Source: Corynebacterium camporealensis
GTDB taxonomy: Bacteria; Actinomycetota; Actinomycetes; Mycobacteriales; Mycobacteriaceae
Assembly: GCF_000980815.1 (NCBI RefSeq)
Contig: NZ_CP011311.1
Location: 2,008,773 to 2,072,772 of the forward strand
Direction of reading: 5' to 3'
Length of the DNA stretch: 64,000 bases
Below, in pieces: positions 1 to 9,249 of the stretch. The notes under the pieces were generated by a model, which saw nothing but the letters and a program-made list of their open reading frames with translations, had not been told where the DNA came from and did not search any database. A program made the translations under genes and the position numbers. Each line of letters starts with the position of its first letter. The stretch's first letter is position 1.

Positions 1-15
1 GACTTTTTTAATGCT

Positions 16-1546
<1,531 letters not shown>

Positions 1547-1930
1547 ATCCACACACGAAAAGCAAAGCCTTCCGTGAATCAGAAAAATAAAGGCCGTGAA
1601 AAGCCCAAACCTAGACAAACAAACCAAACACGCAGAACACAAAGTGTTCTACATATACTGGCTTAAAAAATTACTACATAAAGAATAAACTCGACCAGCC
1701 TCCTACCCGACGGGGTACAAGCAAGGCTGGCACATGACCTACTGATAAACAGTAAAACCCATGCTGGTTAACCCTTAGCATGTAGCCGGTAAAGAAAATT
1801 ATTAATTCTATTTCAATGACACCCTCAAAACCGAAAGGCACCATCCGGCACACACCAACACCACCACCCATATGAGATGATGGCACCAACACAAGTCCAC
1901 CTACAGCAGACCACAACAAAAATAAGTATT

Positions 1931-1956
1931 GGCACACTATTGAGTTCTCAAACATC
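1931..1956 (-). promoter_or_regulatory. rRNA leader antitermination (boxA-type) element
   Basis: On the minus strand this reads GTTTGAGAACTCAATAGTG with flanks. It is the conserved leader motif found upstream of 16S genes in Streptomyces, Mycobacterium and Corynebacterium, linked to antitermination and processing. It lies about 390 bases upstream of the 16S gene. Recognition is by recall of the motif; no alignment was run. Confidence 0.7.
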
Positions 1957-2009
1957 ATACGCACACCCGAATCAGAAGTACTTACCTCCTCATCTGAGCG
2001 ACTCGAACT

Positions 2010-2039
2010 AACTTACCGGAACAACTTTTTTAAAGTCAA
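2010..2039 (-). promoter_or_regulatory. Probable rRNA operon promoter
   Basis: On the minus strand TTGACT (2034-2039) is followed after 18 bases by TAAGTT (2010-2015), a good -35/-10 pair of the actinobacterial housekeeping type. Transcription would start near 2003 and run through the boxA-like leader into 16S. The rest of the 628-base gap between murA and 16S (1547-2173) holds AT-rich leader sequence and no convincing gene; further rRNA promoters are possible but not resolved. Confidence 0.55.
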
Positions 2040-2173
2040 ATCCGAACATCATCAGCCCGTCAACCACCAGTTAACCTCCCGGCCACCTCGCGGCTGCCTG
2101 GATTAATGTAGTAGGTCGTTTAAACATACACAAATCCCCAGGTCACGACAGTGAACTGGGGATTGTTGAACGA

Positions 2174-3439
2174 TTAGTATTCCTCTTCCTGCGTGCGCTC
2201 AATGGTAGCGCCGAGGCTTTGGAGATTTTCTACGAAGTTCGGGTAACCGCGGTCGATGTGAAAGACATCGTGCACGGTGGTTTCTTCATCGGCACACAGT
2301 GCAGAGAGCACCAGTCCCGCGCCGGCGCGGATGTCGGAGCTCCACAGGTGGGTAGAAGACAAGCTTTCTTGTCCACGGATGACGACGTGATGTCCGTCGA
2401 CTTGAGCATCGGCGCCGAGGCGCAGCATTTCATCGACGAAGCGGAAGCGGGATTCGAAGACGTTCTCGGTAATCACGGAGGTGCCTTCGGCAACGGCGGA
2501 TAGTCCGATGGCCATGGGCTGCAGGTCCGTGGGGAATCCCGGGAAAGGCAGAGTCTGGTAGTCGACGGCGGCAGGGCGCTTGTCGATCTTGACGCGGAAA
2601 CCGTTCTCGTAGGTTTCGATATCGCAGCCGGCGGACTTCAGCTTCTGCAGGGGCAGGTGCAGGTGACGTGGTGCGATGCCGGTAACGGTGACATCGCCGC
2701 GGGTCATTGCAGCGGCGTATGCCCAGGTGCCAGCGACGATGCGATCGCCGACGACGGAATGCTCAGTGGGGTGCAGCTTGTCGACGCCGCGGATAGTGAT
2801 CGTGGAGCTGCCTTCGCCCTCGATGTCCGCGCCCATGGATTTGAGCATCAGGCACAAGTCGACGATCTCAGGTTCGCGGGCGGCGTTATGCAGGACGGTT
2901 TCGCCATCGGCAAGCACTGCGGCCGTCAGGATGTTCTCGGTGGCGCCAACAGATGGGAAGTCGAGTTTGATCTGTGCGCCGTGCAGGCCCTCGGCCTCCG
3001 CAACGACGGCGCCGTGCTCGATGCGGGTGCTTGCACCCATCTTTTCCAGACCGGACTGGTGCATATCGAGTGGGCGGGAGCCAATGGCGTCACCACCAGG
3101 AAGTGCCACCTTGGCGCGACCACAACGTGCGGTCAGTGGGCCAAGCACGCAGACGGATGCGCGGAATTGGCGCACGGCACCGAAATCGGCATCGGAACGC
3201 AAGCTTTCCGGAGTAGTAATGCGGACCGTGGAGCCATCAATGTCCACGGTGCAGCCCAAGCCTTCCAAGACCTTGCGCATTAAAGGCACGTCCAGGATCT
3301 CTGGGCAGTTAGTCAGGGTGGTTGTTCCCTCGGCCAACAGGGCCGCAGCCATGAGCTTTAAGACACTATTTTTTGCGCCATCCACCTTGACGATGCCAGC
3401 CAGGCGGGCGCCTCCAGAGACAATAAATTGGTCTTTCAC
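2174..3439 (-). CDS. murA: UDP-N-acetylglucosamine 1-carboxyvinyltransferase
   Basis: Catalyses the first committed step of peptidoglycan synthesis, transfer of enolpyruvate from PEP to UDP-GlcNAc, in the cytoplasm. The 421-aa product has the EPSP-synthase fold repeats and the [16 protein letters not shown] region near the N-terminus. The catalytic loop reads [15 protein letters not shown], with Asp117 where Escherichia coli has Cys115. A longer frame begins at TTG 3448, but GTG 3439 is preferred. It gives an MKDQF N-terminus and has TAGGTT (3447-3452) exactly 7 nt upstream, a leaderless layout. It sits directly upstream of the rRNA operon, as in other corynebacteria. Identity is sure; the start is likely. 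Confidence 0.96.
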   Translation of the reverse strand: MKDQFIVSGGARLAGIVKVDGAKNSVLKLMAAALLAEGTTTLTNCPEILDVPLMRKVLEGLGCTVDIDGSTVRITTPESLRSDADFGAVRQFRASVCVLGPLTARCGRAKVALPGGDAIGSRPLDMHQSGLEKMGASTRIEHGAVVAEAEGLHGAQIKLDFPSVGATENILTAAVLADGETVLHNAAREPEIVDLCLMLKSMGADIEGEGSSTITIRGVDKLHPTEHSVVGDRIVAGTWAYAAAMTRGDVTVTGIAPRHLHLPLQKLKSAGCDIETYENGFRVKIDKRPAAVDYQTLPFPGFPTDLQPMAIGLSAVAEGTSVITENVFESRFRFVDEMLRLGADAQVDGHHVVIRGQESLSSTHLWSSDIRAGAGLVLSALCADEETTVHDVFHIDRGYPNFVENLQSLGATIERTQEEEY

Positions 3440-3459
3440 GCAACCCAACCTACCGCGAA

Positions 3460-4299
3460 TCAGGGCAACGCGCCGATGCGGCGTGCCGCATTCACAGCCT
3501 CGTAACGAGTGTGTGCGCCCAACTTGCGCATCACAGAGCGCAGATAGGACTTCACGGTTTCGGCACCGATGCCCATCTCTTCGGCGGCCTCGACGTTGGT
3601 GTGGCCAAGTGCAACGCAGGAGAGCACGTCCAGCTCACGAGCAGAGAGCTTGGTCGACTGCTTCACCCGCACTGGGGAGACCATCTGATCGCAGAGCGAT
3701 TCCAGTTCCTTGCGCAGGTCCTCGTCCTCCACGCGGCTAGCCAGCATACGCAGCTTGGAGTGAGTGGAACGCACCTGCTCCCACTCGGCACCCTTCATGG
3801 TGTGACCGCGGTTGTTGCCGCCCTTGCCGCCCTCGGCGCGTCGTAAAGCAGAATTGACCGCCAGGTCCTGCTCCAAGGAACGAGCAGTCATGGTGACTTC
3901 TTCAATGACCTTGTCACCCAGGCGGACCGGGGAATGGACGCCGACATACAGGACGCCGCGGATTTCGCGCTGGACTGTCACTGGCACCGCAACGATGGAG
4001 TGCAGCCCCTCGTCTTGAATGGCGCGGTCATGCTCGTGGGAAATGGTGGTCGCGCGAGTGTAATCAGAAACACCGACTGCGCGGCGGGTGCTAATCACGC
4101 GGCCACCGACGCCGACGCCAGAGTCGATGATGATGTTCTGCAGCGCCGGAGTGCGCAGTCCCACCCACTGGGTGATCTGCAAACGATTATCCGGCAGCAG
4201 CGTGCCATACATTGTCACCGGAATACCGGTTGCGGTCTTTAGTGAAGATAACGCCGCGCGTACGGCCTCGTCATCATCTTTCAGGCGATGCTGCTCCAT
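3460..4299 (-). CDS. ramA: LuxR-family regulator of acetate metabolism RamA
   Basis: Predicted 279-aa DNA-binding regulator. The N-terminal half looks like a GAF-type sensor domain. The C-terminus carries a LuxR helix-turn-helix ([26 protein letters not shown], then [12 protein letters not shown]). In C. glutamicum RamA is 282 aa, lies beside cysK and controls acetate genes. Both length and synteny match here. Two in-frame ATGs at 4302 and 4299 follow a GAGGAGAAGG ribosome site; the second has the better spacing. The open frame extends further upstream to 4365, but that part lacks an RBS. It is 245 bases from the divergent cysK start. Confidence 0.9.
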   Translation of the reverse strand: MEQHRLKDDDEAVRAALSSLKTATGIPVTMYGTLLPDNRLQITQWVGLRTPALQNIIIDSGVGVGGRVISTRRAVGVSDYTRATTISHEHDRAIQDEGLHSIVAVPVTVQREIRGVLYVGVHSPVRLGDKVIEEVTMTARSLEQDLAVNSALRRAEGGKGGNNRGHTMKGAEWEQVRSTHSKLRMLASRVEDEDLRKELESLCDQMVSPVRVKQSTKLSARELDVLSCVALGHTNVEAAEEMGIGAETVKSYLRSVMRKLGAHTRYEAVNAARRIGALP

Positions 4300-4466
4300 C
4301 ATCCTTCTCCTCGTCGGGGGTAACCAAATAGGGACACCCGGATCCACCCAGCAATGCGGGCTCAAACCAAGATTTTGTTGCAGTATAACGACCCCACGGG
4401 GGTAAGGGTTAATCCGACCCAGTCACAAGCGTCACACAAGCACCTAAACAGGCTGTCTAGAATTTA

Positions 4467-4482
4467 AAGACCGCTTGGTCTA
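4467..4482. promoter_or_regulatory. McbR-type operator upstream of cysK
   Basis: The sequence AAGAC-N6-GTCTA matches the published C. glutamicum McbR consensus TAGAC-N6-GTCTA at 9 of 10 positions. It lies 62 bases before the cysK start, and TATGGT (4494-4499) is a likely -10 just downstream. McbR is the repressor of sulfur-assimilation and methionine genes, including cysK, in C. glutamicum. Whether this genome encodes McbR cannot be seen in the window. Confidence 0.65.
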
Positions 4483-4543
4483 CAACGATGGTGTATGGTC
4501 AGGAAGGTAGCAAAGAACCCTATCTACAAAGGAGGCCCTTTCA

Positions 4544-5479
4544 GTGGCTGTATACGACAACATTCTGGACACCATCGGCGGCACCCCTCTGGTTCGCCTG
4601 AACCGCATTAGCGAGGGCAAGGGTGCAACCATCCTGGCCAAGCTGGAGTCTTTCAATCCGGCAAACTCGGTCAAGGACCGCATCGGCAAGGCAATTGTCG
4701 ACGCCGCTGAGAAGTCCGGCGAGCTGAAGCCGGGCGGCACCATTGTCGAGGCAACCTCCGGTAACACCGGTATCGCCCTGGCACTGGTGGGTGCAGCTCG
4801 CGGCTACAAGGTCATCCTGACCATGCCGGAGACCATGTCCAACGAGCGCAAGGTCCTGCTGCGCGCTTACGGTGCAGAGCTCATCCTCACCCCGGGCGCT
4901 GCAGGTATGCAGGGTGCTGTGGACAAGGCCAACGAGATCGTTGAGTCCAACGACAACGCCATCCTGGCTCGCCAGTTCGGCAACGAAGCTAACCCGGCTA
5001 TCCACGAGGCCACCACCGGCCCAGAGCTGTGGGAAGACACCGAGGGCAACATCGACGCTCTGGTTGCTGGCATCGGCACCGGCGGCACCATCACCGGCGC
5101 TGGCCGCTACCTGCGCTCCAAGAAGGACGACATCTTCCTGGCAGGCGTCGAGCCGGCAGCCTCCCCACTGCTGACCGAGGGCAACGCTGGCCCGCACAAG
5201 ATTCAGGGTCTGGGCGCAAACTTCGTCCCGGGCATCCTGGACCGCAGCCTGCTTGACGATGTCTTCACCGCCACCAACGAAGAATCCGTCGAGTGGGCAC
5301 GCAAGCTGGCCACCGAAGAAGGCCTGCTGGTCGGTATCTCCTCCGGCGCTAACCTGTCCGCTGCTCTGAAGCTGGCTGACCGCCCAGAGTTCGAGGGCAA
5401 GACCATCGTTGTGGTCCTGCCGGACTTCGGTGAGCGCTACGTCTCCACCATCCTCTTCGACGACATCCGCGACGCCTAG
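4544..5479 (+). CDS. cysK: Cysteine synthase A (O-acetylserine sulfhydrylase)
   Basis: PLP enzyme that makes L-cysteine from O-acetyl-L-serine and sulfide in the cytoplasm. The 311-aa product has the family N-terminus (TIGGTPLVRL), the PLP lysine in NSVKDRIGKA (about K44), the TSGNTGIALA substrate loop and the GIGTGGTITG phosphate-binding loop. It starts at GTG 4544 behind a strong AAAGGAGG (4528-4535). It is followed by its own terminator and then cysE, which makes its substrate. A McbR-type operator lies upstream. Confidence 0.97.
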   Translation: MAVYDNILDTIGGTPLVRLNRISEGKGATILAKLESFNPANSVKDRIGKAIVDAAEKSGELKPGGTIVEATSGNTGIALALVGAARGYKVILTMPETMSNERKVLLRAYGAELILTPGAAGMQGAVDKANEIVESNDNAILARQFGNEANPAIHEATTGPELWEDTEGNIDALVAGIGTGGTITGAGRYLRSKKDDIFLAGVEPAASPLLTEGNAGPHKIQGLGANFVPGILDRSLLDDVFTATNEESVEWARKLATEEGLLVGISSGANLSAALKLADRPEFEGKTIVVVLPDFGERYVSTILFDDIRDA

Positions 5480-5500
5480 TTAAGGCCTAGTTGTCGATAC

Positions 5501-5530
5501 TGCACCCACCTTTCTAGGTGGGTGCTTTTT
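5501..5530 (+). terminator. Rho-independent terminator after cysK
   Basis: Perfect 9-bp stem GCACCCACC/GGTGGGTGC with a 6-nt loop, followed by TTTTT (5526-5530). It separates cysK from cysE, and cysE has its own promoter hexamer at 5540-5545. Confidence 0.9.
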
Positions 5531-5552
5531 ATTAGCCGATAGGATTGGCCCC

Positions 5553-6125
5553 ATGAACCCGTTTAACATCATTAAAACCATCCGCGAGGACCTCGCCAAC
5601 GCCAGGGATCACGATCCGGCTGCGCGTGGCGATGTCGAAAATGCCATCGTTTATTCCGGCCTGCACGCTATTTGGGCGCACCGCGTAGCCCACTGGCTGT
5701 GGAAGACCGGCTGGCGCGGCCCCGCCCGCGTCTTAGCCCAATTCACGCGCTTCCTAACCGGCGTGGAAATCCACCCGGGCGCGACCATTGGCCGCCGTTT
5801 CTTCATCGACCACGGCATGGGCATCGTGATCGGCGAAACCGCCGAGATTGGCGACGGCGTGATGCTCTACCACGGCGTCACCCTCGGCGGTCAGGTACTC
5901 ACGCAGACCAAGCGCCACCCCACTATTGAGTCCAACGTGACCATCGGTGCCGGTGCTAAGGTCCTTGGCCCGATTACCATCGGCAGCGGCTCCGCAGTGG
6001 GCGCTAACGCCGTGGTGACCAAGGACGTGCCAGCCGAGCACATCGCCACCGGCATCCCGGCTAAGAACCGTCCGCGCAAGAAGGACGAGCGCATCAAGCT
6101 CGTCGACCCGGACTACTACATCTAA
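5553..6125 (+). CDS. cysE: Serine O-acetyltransferase
   Basis: Acetylates L-serine with acetyl-CoA to O-acetylserine, the substrate of CysK. The 190-aa product is the short CysE form. It ends in a left-handed beta-helix of hexapeptide repeats, with [15 protein letters not shown] and [14 protein letters not shown] visible and the catalytic His/Asp region intact. TAGGAT (5540-5545) lies exactly 7 nt before the ATG with no Shine-Dalgarno, so the message is probably leaderless. Its TAA stop overlaps the stop of the convergent GNAT gene. Confidence 0.96.
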   Translation: MNPFNIIKTIREDLANARDHDPAARGDVENAIVYSGLHAIWAHRVAHWLWKTGWRGPARVLAQFTRFLTGVEIHPGATIGRRFFIDHGMGIVIGETAEIGDGVMLYHGVTLGGQVLTQTKRHPTIESNVTIGAGAKVLGPITIGSGSAVGANAVVTKDVPAEHIATGIPAKNRPRKKDERIKLVDPDYYI

Positions 6126-6394
6126 GCCACGAGTTTTTGATACTCCGGCTGCTTTTCCACAAAGCGTGCTACTGCTGAGCAGCTAGTGTGGATGCGGTGG
6201 CCGGATGCGGCGACATCGTCAAGCGCTGCTTTAATCAACGGCTTCGATAGACCCTGCCCCTGGAAGGCGGGGTCTATTTCTGTATGGTCAAAGTCTAAGA
6301 CGCCCTCACACGGCGTATAAGCGGCAAATCCGGCCGTCGTGCCGTCGACAGTAATGACGTAGCGGTGGTTGTCTGCATCATGCGTAATATCCAT
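6122..6394 (-). CDS. Small GNAT-type N-acetyltransferase
   Basis: The 90-aa protein matches the short YjdJ-like GNAT family. It has a central [19 protein letters not shown] stretch holding the acetyl-CoA-binding Q-x-x-G-x-G/L motif, and a C-terminal [15 protein letters not shown]. The substrate is unknown. TACCAT lies 8 nt upstream of the ATG, so the transcript may be leaderless. The gene converges with cysE and overlaps it by 4 bp at CTAA. A similar acetyltransferase follows cysE in C. glutamicum. Confidence 0.85.
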   Translation of the reverse strand: MDITHDADNHRYVITVDGTTAGFAAYTPCEGVLDFDHTEIDPAFQGQGLSKPLIKAALDDVAASGHRIHTSCSAVARFVEKQPEYQKLVA

Positions 6395-6411
6395 GCCGCC
6401 CCATGGTAGCC

Positions 6412-6440
6412 AAAAAGCCCCTTCCGTAATGGAAGGGGCT
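6412..6440 (-). terminator. Terminator downstream of tRNA-Phe
   Basis: A 10-bp perfect stem (6416-6425 with 6431-6440, loop GTAAT), followed on the minus strand by a short T run. Confidence 0.85.
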
Positions 6441-6442
6441 TA

Positions 6443-6518
6443 TGGTGGCCAGAGCCAGGATCGAACTGGCGACCCCACACTTTTCAGGCGTGTGCTCTAC
6501 CGACTGAGCTATCTGGCC
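6443..6518 (-). tRNA. tRNA-Phe (GAA)
   Basis: A 76-nt cloverleaf including an encoded CCA. The acceptor GGCCAGA pairs with its 3' partner, the anticodon loop is CTGAAAA with GAA, and the T-loop is TTCGATC. It is the last member of a minus-strand tRNA cluster and is followed by a terminator. Confidence 0.95.
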
Positions 6519-6540
6519 AGAAGCCACTAGGTGACTTCGG

Positions 6541-6614
6541 CGACCCTGACGGGACTTGAACCCGCGACCTCCGCCGTGACAGGGCGGCGCGCTAACCAAC
6601 TGCGCCACAGGGCC
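6541..6614 (-). tRNA. tRNA-Asp (GTC), copy 1
   Basis: A 74-nt cloverleaf with anticodon GTC (CTGTCAC loop), T-loop TTCAAGT and discriminator G; CCA is not encoded. It lies 22 bases upstream of tRNA-Phe in the direction of transcription. The sequence is identical to the copy at 6834-6907. Confidence 0.95.
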
Positions 6615-6796
6615 AATATTTTGTTATCCGTGCCCTTGGGCACGAACAGTTACTTTACAGAACACTCTAACTTGGGCACAAATCCCCACTTCACACCGCA
6701 TTTTCAGCCCCGCACGCACTGCTTTACGATGCCGCCGGCGGGAAGCACCCGCCAGCGAGAAGACGGACCCGTCGGCAGTTGCAACTGGCGGCACGC

Positions 6797-6828
6797 AAAA
6801 AGCCGGTCCTCGCAATGAGAACCGGCTT
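6797..6828 (-). terminator. Terminator downstream of tRNA-Asp copy 2
   Basis: An 8-bp stem AAGCCGGT/ACCGGCTT, followed on the minus strand by TTT. It isolates the second tRNA-Asp from the tRNA-Asp/tRNA-Phe pair. The remaining gap (6615-6796) holds only a 7-bp hairpin at 6629-6644 and no gene. Confidence 0.8.
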
Positions 6829-6833
6829 GAATG

Positions 6834-6907
6834 CGACCCTGACGGGACTTGAACCCGCGACCTCCGCCGTGACAGGGCGGCGCGCTAACCAACTGCGCCA
6901 CAGGGCC
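6834..6907 (-). tRNA. tRNA-Asp (GTC), copy 2
   Basis: Identical over 74 nt to tRNA-Asp copy 1, while the flanking bases differ on both sides. The duplication, or gene conversion, is therefore confined to the tRNA itself. It has its own terminator. Confidence 0.95.
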
Positions 6908-6932
6908 TTTTGTTGAAGAAAAGAATTCTTCG

Positions 6933-7005
6933 TACCCCCAACGGGATTCGAACCCGTGCCGCTGCCGTGAAAGGGCAGTGTCCTAGGCCGCTAGACGATG
7001 GGGGC
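6933..7005 (-). tRNA. tRNA-Glu (TTC)
   Basis: A 73-nt cloverleaf with anticodon TTC (CTTTCAC loop), a GCCCCCA/TGGGGGT acceptor stem with a G-T first pair, T-loop TTCGAAT and discriminator A; CCA is not encoded. It is the first gene of the minus-strand cluster Glu-Asp-Asp-Phe. Confidence 0.94.
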
Positions 7006-7087
7006 CAGTCGCTCTTGGCGACTCTTAAGAAATATACTGGAGGAGTTAGTCATATACAAAATCGCTGCCCCAAGAAGGGAAAATACC

Positions 7088-7420
7088 GTGCCTGACCAGC
7101 ACCAAACCTGTTCTTGCCACGAGCCCCATTCACATGGGTACAACGCGTCGGACGAATCCAAGCGCAAGTACCTAGCGCGGCTCAAGCGCATCGAGGGGCA
7201 AACCCGCGGCATTCACCGCATGATCAATGAAGACCAGTACTGCATCGACATCATTACCCAGATTTCCGCGGTAACCTCCGCACTCGAGAACGTCTCCCTC
7301 GCGCTGCTTGAGGATCACATCGCCCACTGCGTGACGGGTGCCGCCGCCGAAGATGGCGAACTCGCTGCGGAAAAGCTCGATGAAGCGATGCGCGCTATCA
7401 AGAAGCTCGTCAAAAATTAA
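7088..7420 (+). CDS. CsoR-family copper-sensing repressor
   Basis: A 110-aa metal-sensitive regulator of the DUF156/CsoR family. The Cu(I)-ligand set is complete: Cys52, His77 and Cys81, with the same spacing (C-x24-H-x3-C) as Mycobacterium tuberculosis CsoR. The RLKRIEGQTRGI helix is the usual DNA-binding region. The N-terminal extension TCSCHEPHSHGY is also rich in Cys and His and may bind metal. GTG 7088 is chosen because it follows GAAGGGAAAATACC; the open frame starts further upstream inside the tRNA-Glu region. No copper ATPase or chaperone gene lies next to it. Confidence 0.88.
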   Translation: MPDQHQTCSCHEPHSHGYNASDESKRKYLARLKRIEGQTRGIHRMINEDQYCIDIITQISAVTSALENVSLALLEDHIAHCVTGAAAEDGELAAEKLDEAMRAIKKLVKN

Positions 7421-7427
7421 AGAATCC

Positions 7428-7454
7428 TCATCTCGGCTTCATCCTGGCTTCATC
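7428..7454 (+). promoter_or_regulatory. Triple TCATC repeat, probable response-regulator binding site
   Basis: TCATC occurs at 7428, 7439 and 7450, exactly 11 bp apart, within units resembling CTTCATCCTGG. Tandem 11-bp repeats are typical of OmpR/PhoB-family response regulators. The array is about 50 bases upstream of the start of the three-gene operon that encodes such a regulator, and TAGTGT (7475-7480) is a likely -10. Autoregulation is inferred. Confidence 0.6.
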
Positions 7455-7510
7455 TGCCCAAACGACACTTTAATTAGTGTTAGCGTGAACATAACCAGCC
7501 AGGAGTTGCC

Positions 7511-7876
7511 ATGAAAAGTTTCGCCGTTCAGAAAGTCGTCCCGCTGACGATCATCGCAGGCGTCATCGCTGCGCTCTTTTTCATCGGCAACGCCCTAGCC
7601 CGGGACCCCGAACCCCCTAAGCCGCACTCCCCTTCCGCGGCAGTCACGGTCACCGAAACCGCCACCTCGACCACGTCCTCGGAAGAATCCACGACGTCTT
7701 CCCCACCATCCACGGCAGAATCAGAAGATTCTGCCCCAGCCCGCGAACCCGCGCCCGCCCCAGTCACGCCGCAGGCTCCGCTGTACTACCAGGACCTCGA
7801 CGATGACGATTGGGACGACGACTGGGATGACGATGACTGGGACGATGACGACGACGATGACTGGGATGACGATTAA
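7511..7876 (+). CDS. Membrane-anchored protein with an Asp/Trp-repeat tail
   Basis: No known family recognised. The 121-aa protein has an N-terminal hydrophobic helix (about residues 9-29, a signal anchor). A Pro/Ser/Thr-rich linker follows (about 32-92). The tail, from about 96, is nearly all Asp with four regularly placed Trp in DDDW/DDDDW blocks. The tail should be outside the cell. An AGGAG site lies 6 nt before the ATG. The next gene, a histidine kinase, begins 5 bases after the stop, so it is first in an operon with a two-component system. A cation, metal or cationic-peptide binding role is inference only. Confidence 0.85.
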   Translation: MKSFAVQKVVPLTIIAGVIAALFFIGNALARDPEPPKPHSPSAAVTVTETATSTTSSEESTTSSPPSTAESEDSAPAREPAPAPVTPQAPLYYQDLDDDDWDDDWDDDDWDDDDDDDWDDD

Positions 7877-7881
7877 CCGCC

Positions 7882-9249
7882 ATGCCGAAGCCTAAGAGAT
7901 CTATTGCGTGGCGGATTATCGCCTGGAACGTCGCCATCGTCCTGGTTGCGCTCGCGGCGGTGGTCATGCTGACCGATACCGTGCGCCGCGCGGAAATCGC
8001 CACGGCCGCCAACCACGATGTCGAACAGGAAATCTCCCAGTTCACTGAGTTCGCCACCGCCGGCACCAACCCCGAGACCGACGAGTCTTTTAGCAGCTCC
8101 CAGGAACTGCTGGAGTCCTACCTGCGCCAGCAGGTGCCCAAGACCGGTGAGTCCATGTTCGCGCTTGTCGATGGGCAGCTGGTGCGCCAGATTGTCGCCG
8201 ATGCCACTCCCCTGCGGCAGGAGGTGGTGCGGGAGGTGCAGGGGGCATCGCAAAGCACGGGCGTGCTCGAGCTTAACGATGCCGGCTTTGCCCACTGGGG
8301 CCGCGTCTCCGTCGAGGCAGCCACCCCGGCCGTCTTCGCCGTTAGCTTGGACACCTCCGCCCAGCACGAGCAGGTCACCCACCAAACCCGGTTGTTCTTG
8401 CTCATGGCGCTCGGCATCGCTGCCGTGACGGGCTTGTTGGCGTGGTTGAGTGCGCAGCGCATCGTCAGGCCCATTCGCAAGCTTTCTGCCGTGACCGCCG
8501 AGATTTCCGATACCAACCTCACCCGCCGGGTTCCCGTGCGCGGCAAGGACGAGATTGCGCAGCTGGCCACGCGCTTTAACGACATGCTCGACCGCATCGA
8601 CCACGCCTATAGCGCGCAGCGACAGTTCCTCGATGACGCCGGCCACGAACTGCGCACGCCCATCACCGTCGTGCGCGGGCACCTGGAATTGCTGCCTTCC
8701 GCCGACGAAGAACAGCGCGAGCGCTCCATGGAGATGTGTTTCTCTGAGCTCGACCGCATGAGCCGGATGGTCAACAGCCTCATCACGCTCGCCAAGGCGG
8801 AAAAGTTCATGGAACGCCGTCCCACCGACTTAAGCGACTGGTTCATCGAGCTCGAGGACAAAGCAGAGATGCTCTCAGAGCGCCGTACGTACGTGACAGA
8901 GCTTCCCGAGGGCGAAGCCGACATTGACCCTGACCGCGTCACTGAGGCCGTCTTAGAGCTCGTCTCAAACGCCGTGAAGTACACCGACGGGCCCATTGAG
9001 ATCTCCGGCCGCGTCGTCGGCGACAAGCAACTCAAAATCACCGTCCGCGACGAAGGCCCCGGCATCACCGCCGAGGAACAAAAGAAAGTATTTGAGCGCT
9101 TCCACCACAGCGGCAACTCCAGCGGCCTCGGCTTGGCCATCGTCGAATCCATCGCGCACAGCCACGGCGGGCGCGCCTGGGTACGCTCTACCCCACCGGA
9201 TGGCGCCACCTTCGGCCTGACCATCCCGCTGCGAAAGGAGACAGCATGA
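7882..9249 (+). CDS. Sensor histidine kinase (HAMP type)
   Basis: A 455-aa membrane kinase. It has TM1 at about 10-31, an extracytoplasmic sensor of roughly 135 aa and TM2 near 170-190. HAMP begins at RIVRPIRKLS, and the HisKA box FLDDAGHELRTPI has the phospho-accepting His255. The HATPase domain has the N-box ELVSNAVKYT, DEGPGI and GLGLAIV. The sensor resembles no named ligand-binding domain I recognise. The gene overlaps the response regulator by 4 bp (ATGA). The order kinase-then-regulator differs from the regulator-first order common for PhoR/PhoS and MprAB. Confidence 0.93.
   Translation: MPKPKRSIAWRIIAWNVAIVLVALAAVVMLTDTVRRAEIATAANHDVEQEISQFTEFATAGTNPETDESFSSSQELLESYLRQQVPKTGESMFALVDGQLVRQIVADATPLRQEVVREVQGASQSTGVLELNDAGFAHWGRVSVEAATPAVFAVSLDTSAQHEQVTHQTRLFLLMALGIAAVTGLLAWLSAQRIVRPIRKLSAVTAEISDTNLTRRVPVRGKDEIAQLATRFNDMLDRIDHAYSAQRQFLDDAGHELRTPITVVRGHLELLPSADEEQRERSMEMCFSELDRMSRMVNSLITLAKAEKFMERRPTDLSDWFIELEDKAEMLSERRTYVTELPEGEADIDPDRVTEAVLELVSNAVKYTDGPIEISGRVVGDKQLKITVRDEGPGITAEEQKKVFERFHHSGNSSGLGLAIVESIAHSHGGRAWVRSTPPDGATFGLTIPLRKETA

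Noticed and set aside
1674..1964. 96-aa minus-strand frame in the rRNA leader
   Set aside because: It runs through the conserved boxA-type element and promoter-proximal leader; no ribosome site or family features.
4420..4440. Possible GlxR site near ramA (TGTGACGCTTGTGACT on the minus strand)
   Set aside because: The half sites are direct, not inverted, so it does not fit TGTGA-N6-TCACA.
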